Shown: piece by piece, positions 1 to 5,347 of the stretch
Layout of the letters: each line of letters opens with the position of its first letter
Position numbering within the stretch: the first letter of the stretch is position 1
Assembly (NCBI GenBank): GCA_027620105.1
Contig: JAQCIA010000086.1
Location: forward strand, 1 to 7,841
DNA: 7,841 nt
Direction of reading: 5' to 3'
DNA from: Verrucomicrobiota bacterium
GTDB lineage: Bacteria > Verrucomicrobiota > Kiritimatiellia > UBA8416 > JAIOPI01
Translations under genes and position numbers: made by a program
The notes under the pieces: generated by a model
What the model was told of the DNA's origin: nothing
Databases searched by the model: none
What the model saw: only the letters and a program-made list of their open reading frames with translations

Positions 1-1395
1 GTCGGTGGTGCCCTGACCAACATCGCCGTCACCCTGAGTGGTCGCGTGCCCGTGAACTTGAATTTTACCGCCTCGCGCGAGGCGCTGGCCTATGCCATCA
101 AGCAAAGCGACCTGCGCACCATTGTTTCCTCGCGCGCCTTTATCGAGAAACTGGAAAACTTCTCACCACCCTCCGGCCTCCTGTTCCTCGAGGATTTGCT
201 GCCGCGGATTTCCACACGCAACCGGCTGAGCGCCCTACTCGCTGCCCGCTGCGCCCCGGCGCGCTGGCTGATGTGCCACCGCCGGCCAACGCCCGACGAT
301 CTGGCGACCATCATCTTTTCCTCGGGAAGCACCGGCCTGCCGAAGGGCGTCATGCTCACCCACCACAATCTGCTGTCGAACGTGGAAGCCTTCGCCTCCG
401 TCTTCGGTTTTGAACACACGGATCGCGTCTGCGCCATCCTCCCGCTGTTTCACTCCTTCGGCTTCACCGCCACCCTCTGGTGCCCGATGATTCTCGGTTT
501 CCGCGCGCACTACCACCCGAACCCGCTCGACTCCGCCAAAATCACCGAAGTCGTCCGCACCGAGCGCCTGACCGTTCTGCTGACCACCCCGACCTTCCTG
601 CTGGCATATATCCGCCGCGCGAAGCGCGAGGACTTCGCGTCCCTGCGCAGCGTGATCACCGGCGCCGAAAAGCTGAAGACACGCGTGGCTGACGCCTTCG
701 CCGAGCAGTTTGGCATCCGTCCACTGGAAGGCTATGGCAGCACCGAACTCTCGCCCGTCGTCTCCATCAACCTGCCGGACTACGTCCGAGGCGGCGTGGC
801 CCAGACCGGGACAAAACCCGGCAGCACCGGGCACCCGCTGCCCGGCATCGCCGTGCGCATCACCGACCCCGAAACCGGCGCCACGTTGCCCATCGGCGCC
901 GATGGCCTCGTCCGCGTGAAAGGCCCCAACGTGATGCGCGGCTATCTGAACGATCCGGCCAGAACCGCGGAAGCGCTGCACGACGGTTGGTACAACACCG
1001 GCGACATCGGCCATATCGACGAGGATGGCTTCATCTTCCTCGTCGACCGCCTCGCGCGCTTCAGCAAAATTGGCGGCGAGATGGTGCCACACGTCGGCGT
1101 TGAAGAAAAAATCATGGCCGGCCTGGACGCCACGCAGGCGTCCATCGCCGTCACCGCCGCGCCAGATGAACGCAAGGGCGAGCAACTGGTTGTCATCTTC
1201 ACCGCCGCCGCCGGTGATGCCGCCAGCCTGCAGCGCCTCGTCAAGGAAAGCGATCTGCCGAACCTGTGGAAACCGCGCGAAGGCAATTTCGTGCGCGTGG
1301 ATGCCTTGCCGGTACTGGGCACCGGCAAGCTGGATTTGCGTAAGCTGAAGGAAATCGCGCGCGCCCACGTTGAAGGTCGCGCGGAGAAAAACTGA
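1..1395 (+). CDS. aas: Acyl-ACP synthetase / Aas-type AMP-binding domain (5' partial)
   Basis: The frame is open from base 1, so the gene starts upstream of the window and the visible 464 residues are its C-terminal part; the GTG at 46 is an internal valine, not a start. Adenylate-forming motifs appear in order (fragment numbering): the P-loop FSSGSTGLPK at 106-115, GYGSTE at 244-249, YNTGD at 331-335, the hinge stretch ending SKIGGEM at 355-361, and the C-terminal catalytic lysine in GTGK at 440-443. The opening GGALTNIAVTLSGRVPVNLN and the SKIGGEM version of the hinge resemble Aas (acyl-ACP synthetase/2-acylglycerophosphoethanolamine acyltransferase) more than ordinary acyl-CoA ligases. Aas activates fatty acids onto ACP and re-acylates lysophospholipids at the inner membrane. 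In that family a PlsC acyltransferase domain, sometimes with an MFS (LplT-like) transporter, precedes this part; it should lie to the left, unseen. A free-standing fatty acyl-AMP ligase is the alternative. The next gene starts four bases after the stop. Confidence 0.85.
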   Translation, partial: VGGALTNIAVTLSGRVPVNLNFTASREALAYAIKQSDLRTIVSSRAFIEKLENFSPPSGLLFLEDLLPRISTRNRLSALLAARCAPARWLMCHRRPTPDDLATIIFSSGSTGLPKGVMLTHHNLLSNVEAFASVFGFEHTDRVCAILPLFHSFGFTATLWCPMILGFRAHYHPNPLDSAKITEVVRTERLTVLLTTPTFLLAYIRRAKREDFASLRSVITGAEKLKTRVADAFAEQFGIRPLEGYGSTELSPVVSINLPDYVRGGVAQTGTKPGSTGHPLPGIAVRITDPETGATLPIGADGLVRVKGPNVMRGYLNDPARTAEALHDGWYNTGDIGHIDEDGFIFLVDRLARFSKIGGEMVPHVGVEEKIMAGLDATQASIAVTAAPDERKGEQLVVIFTAAAGDAASLQRLVKESDLPNLWKPREGNFVRVDALPVLGTGKLDLRKLKEIARAHVEGRAEKN

Positions 1396-1399
1396 AACC

Positions 1400-2719
1400 A
1401 TGTCGAACGCCGGACATCACCGCTGGTTGGACCAGGAGCTGCCCGGGCTCATTCAGTCCGGCGTGCTGACCGCCGACGCGGCCCAGCGACTGCGCGATCA
1501 CTACGGCCCGCCACCCGCCGGCGCTGCCCGGCGTGCCGCCATCATCGTCTGCGCCGTCCTCGGTGCCACGTTGATCGGCGGCGGCATCATCCTGCTCTTC
1601 GCCCATAACTGGCGCGGCCTCTCCCGCCCCATGCGCACCGTCCTCGCCCTGGCGCCGCTGCTCTGCGCGCAAGCTTTCGCCGGTTGGGCCTTCTTGCAAG
1701 GCCGCACCGCCACCGTCTGGCGCGAAACCAGCGGCATCCTCGTCTCGCTGACCTTGGCCGCCGCCATCGCGCTCGTCGGACAGACCTACCACATCCCGGG
1801 AAACCTCGCCGACTTCCTGCTGACCTGGACGCTCCTGACCCTCCCACTCGTCTACCTCCTCGGCGCCACCTTGCCCGCGCTGATCTACCTGATCGGCATT
1901 ACGTCCTGGGCCGGCTACGCCCAGAACCTCAACGGCCACGCAGCCTGGTTCCCGCTGCTGCTGGCCCTCATCCTCCCCTGGATCATTCACACCGTGCGCC
2001 GCGATCCCTACAGCTCGCGCGCCACCTTTCAGGGCTGGACGCTGGTGCTGTGCCTGACCATCGCCCTCGGTCTCTCGCTGGAAAAAATTCTGCCCGGTCT
2101 CTGGATCATGGTCTATGGCTGCCTCTTCACGGCCTTCACCCTCGCCGGCCGTCACTGGATGCGCGATGCCCCCTCGACTTGGCGTAATCCCTTCGGTAGC
2201 GCCGGCGTCCTCGGCACGGTCGCCCTCGCGCTGCTCTTCACCTATGAATTCGGCTGGGACGACGTGGGCTGGCGCTACTGGCGCCACGGCTGGCCCTACG
2301 AATCACGCACCGCCTGGCTGGACTACACCATCCTCACCGGCCTGGCCACCGGCGCGGCAACCCTGATCGTGCACACCATCTCCCGCCGCGATCTGCTCGG
2401 CATCACATTCGGGGCGCTCGCACCGCTCACCATCATCGGCTATGCCCTCGCCGCATCCGATATCGAAGGCGTCTCACTGCTGCTGTTCAACGCCTACCTG
2501 CTCGTGCTCGGCATCGCCATCACCACCCACGGCGTGCGCACCGGACGCACCGGCGTCGTCAACGGCGGACTCCTGACGCTCTCCGCCCTGATTGTCGCCC
2601 GCTTCTTTGACGAGGATTTCAGCTTTGTCGTCCGCGGCATCGCCTTCATTGTCATCGGCATCGTTTTTCTCACGGCCAACATCGTTCTGGCCCGCCGCGC
2701 TCGCGGAGGTGCCGCATGA
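1400..2719 (+). CDS. DUF2157 multi-pass membrane protein
   Basis: Encodes 439 residues. The ATG at 1400 is preferred over an in-frame TTG at 1370, because GGAG at 1383-1386 lies upstream and the protein then begins with the usual soluble DUF2157 N-terminus. That region (about 1-44, containing WLDQELPGLIQSGVLTADAA) resembles a short helical cytosolic domain. It is followed by roughly 13-14 hydrophobic segments from residue 46 to about 430. The GQTYHIPGN stretch at 127-135 between helices resembles the conserved GQ.YH motif of DUF2157 proteins. The C-terminal part, with RFFDEDF at 401-407 and a RGIAFIVIG helix, looks like the DUF4401-type ending found in such proteins. The function of the family is unknown; it is an inner-membrane protein by prediction. 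It follows aas by four bases and overlaps the next gene by four bases, so translation is probably coupled in both directions. DUF2157 and GDYXXLXY genes are commonly paired, which supports both calls. Confidence 0.85.
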   Translation: MSNAGHHRWLDQELPGLIQSGVLTADAAQRLRDHYGPPPAGAARRAAIIVCAVLGATLIGGGIILLFAHNWRGLSRPMRTVLALAPLLCAQAFAGWAFLQGRTATVWRETSGILVSLTLAAAIALVGQTYHIPGNLADFLLTWTLLTLPLVYLLGATLPALIYLIGITSWAGYAQNLNGHAAWFPLLLALILPWIIHTVRRDPYSSRATFQGWTLVLCLTIALGLSLEKILPGLWIMVYGCLFTAFTLAGRHWMRDAPSTWRNPFGSAGVLGTVALALLFTYEFGWDDVGWRYWRHGWPYESRTAWLDYTILTGLATGAATLIVHTISRRDLLGITFGALAPLTIIGYALAASDIEGVSLLLFNAYLLVLGIAITTHGVRTGRTGVVNGGLLTLSALIVARFFDEDFSFVVRGIAFIVIGIVFLTANIVLARRARGGAA

Positions 2720-3282
2720 CCCAGCCCCTGCGCGTTTTTCTCTTCATACTCCTAGCCGCTGTGCAAATTGGCGTTCCGCTATCCATGATCATGCAGCGGG
2801 AGCACACCCTGCGCGACGGCACGCTCTATAAATTTCGCACCGCCCCCGTGGATCCCTATGACGCCTTCCGCGGCCGTTACGTGGCCCTGCGCCTGGACGC
2901 CAGCAGCGTGCCATCCTCAGCCGTTGCCGGCACATACGCACGCCAGCAGCCGGCCTATGCCGGCCTCGGCACAGACAGCAACGGCTTCGCCGAAGTCACC
3001 GCCCTTTGCGCCGAACGCCCGGAAACCGGCGACTACCTTCGTGTCCGCGTGAATTACGTCAACGCCAACGAAACATGGATAACACTGCCCTTTGATCGTT
3101 TTTACATGGATGAGCACGACGCCCCACGCGCGGAACGCGCCTACTGGCAGAACAGCACACGCACGAATCTTAACACCTATGTCGCCGTGCGCGTCCGCGC
3201 CGGCGCTGGCGTCATTGAAAATCTGATCATTGACGACCTGCCCGTCGCCGAATATCTGAACCAGCAGGATCAATCGCCGTGA
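2716..3282 (+). CDS. GDYXXLXY-family membrane-anchored protein
   Basis: Encodes 188 residues. The ATG at 2716 overlaps the preceding stop (ATGA), and a strong Shine-Dalgarno, GGAGGT, sits at 2705-2710 five bases upstream, so the start is secure. Residues 6-25 form one hydrophobic N-terminal helix, an uncleaved anchor or signal; the remaining 160 residues are probably periplasmic. The family motif follows the anchor as RGRYVALRL at 52-60, with Arg in place of Asp in the usual GDYxxLxY. Later family features are DRFYMDEHDAPRAE at 127-140 and a C-terminal strand pair (YVAVRVRAG, VIENLIIDD). The biochemical role is unknown. Family members are usually encoded directly next to a DUF2157/DUF4401 membrane protein, as here, and may work as its partner. 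No catalytic motif is visible. Confidence is high for the family and nil for a specific function. Confidence 0.82.
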   Translation: MTQPLRVFLFILLAAVQIGVPLSMIMQREHTLRDGTLYKFRTAPVDPYDAFRGRYVALRLDASSVPSSAVAGTYARQQPAYAGLGTDSNGFAEVTALCAERPETGDYLRVRVNYVNANETWITLPFDRFYMDEHDAPRAERAYWQNSTRTNLNTYVAVRVRAGAGVIENLIIDDLPVAEYLNQQDQSP

Positions 3283-3309
3283 GCCGCCTTTCGGGACCGC
3301 CACACCACC

Positions 3310-4143
3310 ATGCCTAACTTCATCCTCCTGCCTCTGATCTTGATCGCCGCCTATCTCGGCATCTGCCTGTTTGTCCTTATCCGTCAGGGCACCTACATGT
3401 TTGTGCCAGCCCGCCTCATCACCGCCACCCCAGCCGATGCCGGCCTGCCCTTCGAGAACCTCACCCTCGTCACGGCCGACGGCGAGAACCTCAACGCCTG
3501 GTTCATTCCCCCACCACCGGGCACCGTAAATCCCTGGACCGTGGTCTATTGCCATGGCAATGCGGGCAACCTCAGCGAGCGTGTCGAACCGGTGCACACG
3601 CTGCATCAACTCGGATTCGCCGTGTGCATCTTCGACTACCGCGGCTATGGCACAAGCACCGGCAAACCGGACGAGCAAGGCACCTACACCGATGCGCGCG
3701 CCGCCTGGGATTACGTCACCGCCACACGCCAGACGCCCGCTTCACGCGTCCTGATCTACGGTCACTCCATGGGTGGCGCCGTGGCGGTCTGGCTTGCCGG
3801 GCAGGTGCATCCCGGCGCACTGGTCATTGATGCCACCTTCACCTCCGCCCTGGACATGGGCGCCGCCATGTTTCCCTACCTCCCCATCCGCATGCTCTCG
3901 CGCTATCAGTATAACTCCCTCGAACGCATCGCCCACATCCGCTGCCCCGTCTTCATCGCCCACGGCGTGAACGACATCACCATTCCCGTCACGCACGGTC
4001 GCCGCCTGTTCGCCCGCGCCGTCGAACCCAAGCGCTATGCCGAGTTCGTCGGCGACCACGCATCCGTCGGCTTTGATCCAGAAACCGGCTACGCCGCCCA
4101 GCTCCTCGCCTGGCTGCGCGAAATCCACCCCCCCTCCCACTGA
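3310..4143 (+). CDS. Membrane-anchored alpha/beta hydrolase (BEM46/ABHD13-like)
   Basis: Encodes 277 residues. An N-terminal hydrophobic helix at about 4-25 is followed by the stretch RQGTYMFVP, typical of the BEM46/YfhR-like group of anchored hydrolases. The alpha/beta fold is marked by HGNAGN at 82-87 (oxyanion region), FDYRGYG at 108-114, and the nucleophile elbow GHSMGG at 151-156 with Ser153. The likely acid is Asp222 in HGVNDITIP, and the likely base is His250 in GDHAS, so the Ser-Asp-His triad is complete. The substrate cannot be read from the sequence; esterase, lipase/lysophospholipase or peptidase activity are all possible in this fold. The gene begins 27 bases after the GDYXXLXY gene with only a weak Shine-Dalgarno (GGGA at 3293-3296, 13 bases from the ATG), so it probably belongs to the same transcript but may be translated less efficiently. 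Its length is normal for the group and nothing appears broken. Confidence 0.85.
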   Translation: MPNFILLPLILIAAYLGICLFVLIRQGTYMFVPARLITATPADAGLPFENLTLVTADGENLNAWFIPPPPGTVNPWTVVYCHGNAGNLSERVEPVHTLHQLGFAVCIFDYRGYGTSTGKPDEQGTYTDARAAWDYVTATRQTPASRVLIYGHSMGGAVAVWLAGQVHPGALVIDATFTSALDMGAAMFPYLPIRMLSRYQYNSLERIAHIRCPVFIAHGVNDITIPVTHGRRLFARAVEPKRYAEFVGDHASVGFDPETGYAAQLLAWLREIHPPSH

Positions 4144-4225
4144 CCCGCTTCTTCCCGTCCCTCCGCGCTTGCACGCCACGCCACCGGCAGCGTACTGTGC
4201 GCCAACGTCGCGGGGGAACGCACGC

Positions 4226-5206
4226 ATGGTCCGCTATTTTATCTTCAGCAAGGGACGCCTGATCCAGGAATCGTCGGACGTTCCCTTTCTCAAAGTCGCG
4301 CTCTATGAAGAAGGCGTCGACATCTGGGTCGACATGGAGTCGCCAACCCCGGAAGAGAACCACCAGGTTCTGGAACAGATCTTCAACTTCCATCCCCTGG
4401 CCATCGAAGACTGCGTGGTGGTATCCGAGCAGCCCAAGGTGGATCAGTATGAGGGGTACTTCCTCATGGTCCTGCACGCGATCGATTTTTCGCGCAGCCA
4501 GCACCAGTTCGCCACAACCGAGTTGAACATGTTCATCGGTCGCAACTTCCTCGTCACCTATCACAATGCCCCCATGCGCTCCATCGCCGCCACCATCGAC
4601 CGCGTCCAGAAAAACCCGGCGCTTGTGGCCCGCTCGCCGGATCGCCTCACGTATTACGTCGTCGATCTGCTGCTCGACAACTACCAGCCCGCCCTGCAGG
4701 AACTGGCCGCGGACATGGCCCAGATCGAAGCCGATATGCTGGGCGAAACGTCCCACATCACACTCAAGGACATCGTGCAGCTGAAGACCCAGATTCAAGC
4801 GCTGCGCACAATCATGACGCCGCAACGCGAAGTCATCGCGCGCGTGGCCCACGGCGAATTCATTCCCGTGCGCGCCTCGATGTTGCCGTACTATCGCGAC
4901 CTGCTGGACCGTCTACGCCAGATTCTTGCCGCCGCCGAAGCCCATCGCGAGTCGCTGTCCAGCTCCGTCCAAATGCTCCTGAGCCTCCAGCAAAGCCAAA
5001 CCAATCATGTCGTCAAGATCCTGACCGTGCTCGCAACCCTGTCCATGCCCATGCTCATCGTCACCAGCTTCTACGGCATGAACATCCGCCACTTCCCCGA
5101 CGAAACCTGGCCGCCCTGGCCCTTCGCCTACGCCTGGATCCTCGCCCTCTCCGGCGCCATCCCCGCCCTCGTCTACTCCATCCTCCGCCGCCGCAAGTGG
5201 CTCTAA
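4226..5206 (+). CDS. corA: CorA-family magnesium/cobalt channel
   Basis: Encodes 326 residues. The ATG at 4226 is chosen because a purine run (GGGGAA at 4213-4218) lies about eight bases upstream and the protein then begins as CorA proteins do. The open frame runs further upstream to 4037, but that extension would overlap the hydrolase and is rich in Pro/Ser/Thr, so it is discarded. The cytoplasmic N-terminal domain contains IWVDMESPTPEE at 33-44 and HPLAIEDC at 56-63, both typical. A long helical stalk occupies about 150-260. Two C-terminal membrane helices (about 263-282 and 298-321) flank the signature YGMN at 283-286, the pore-mouth selectivity motif, and the protein ends RRRKWL. Family function is uptake of Mg2+ (also Co2+, Ni2+) as a homopentamer in the inner membrane. 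The loop after YGMN reads FPDE where MPEL is usual, so the acidic character is kept. No Mg-sensing leader is evident in the 82-base upstream gap. Confidence 0.95.
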   Translation: MVRYFIFSKGRLIQESSDVPFLKVALYEEGVDIWVDMESPTPEENHQVLEQIFNFHPLAIEDCVVVSEQPKVDQYEGYFLMVLHAIDFSRSQHQFATTELNMFIGRNFLVTYHNAPMRSIAATIDRVQKNPALVARSPDRLTYYVVDLLLDNYQPALQELAADMAQIEADMLGETSHITLKDIVQLKTQIQALRTIMTPQREVIARVAHGEFIPVRASMLPYYRDLLDRLRQILAAAEAHRESLSSSVQMLLSLQQSQTNHVVKILTVLATLSMPMLIVTSFYGMNIRHFPDETWPPWPFAYAWILALSGAIPALVYSILRRRKWL

Positions 5207-5213
5207 CCCTATC

Positions 5214-5292
5214 CGCCACACCCGTGTAGTAGCGCCACCGTGTGGCGCATCTGAGTTGATAAAACTTCGAAAGGCGGCACGACTCGCCGCCC
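5214..5292. repeat. Palindrome-rich intergenic element (candidate dispersed repeat or structured RNA)
   Basis: It lies between corA and ptsP. Three paired elements are visible. (1) GCGCCAC at 5232-5238 pairs with GTGGCGC at 5242-5248 around a three-base loop. (2) CGCCACAC at 5214-5221 pairs with GTGTGGCG at 5240-5247; this 8-bp stem excludes hairpin 1. (3) GGCGGC at 5273-5278 pairs with GCCGCC at 5286-5291 around a seven-base loop. The sequence between the hairpins (about 5249-5272) is distinctly AT-richer than the coding sequence around it. Neither hairpin is followed by a T-tract, so a simple intrinsic terminator is not supported. The layout, two GC-rich palindromes joined by an AT-richer linker in a gap, is like REP/MITE-type dispersed repeats, but only one copy is present here, so that identity is inferred. 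Confidence 0.45.
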
Positions 5293-5347
5293 TCGCTTGA
5301 CCACACCGGCACCATCTGACAGGCTTCCGGCAATCACAGGAATCGAC

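Noticed and set aside
235..1401. Long antisense open frame (388 residues) opposite the Aas gene
   Set aside because: It is a shadow of the GC-rich coding strand: low-complexity Gly/Asp/Ala/Val composition, no recognisable domain, and complete overlap with a gene carrying clear family motifs.
1241..2287. 348-residue antisense open frame opposite the DUF2157 gene
   Set aside because: Extremely Gly/Glu/Gln-rich composition is the typical reverse-strand reading of hydrophobic GC-rich codons; no start signal or domain.
3230..3258. TTGACG-N17-TATCTG inside the end of the GDYXXLXY gene, a possible promoter for the hydrolase
   Set aside because: The -10 half is weak and both halves lie in conserved coding sequence; tight spacing fits read-through from upstream.
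4169..4198. Possible promoter TTGCAC-N18-TACTGT upstream of corA
   Set aside because: Only three of six bases match in each hexamer, which is expected by chance; a corA promoter may exist in the 82-base gap but I cannot support this one.
4037..4225. N-terminal extension of CorA by 63 residues
   Set aside because: It would overlap the end of the hydrolase, is Pro/Ser/Thr-rich and unlike any CorA N-terminus; the ATG at 4226 has a purine-rich ribosome binding site.
5232..5291. Intrinsic terminator after corA
   Set aside because: The hairpins are strong enough but neither is followed by a run of T on the coding strand; better described as a repeat or structured element.
5297..5347. TTG start giving PtsP 17 more residues
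   Set aside because: No Shine-Dalgarno before the TTG; the ATG at 5348 has AGGAA at proper spacing and the extension resembles no part of the GAF domain. The TTGACC there also lacks a fitting -10 box, so it is not called a promoter.
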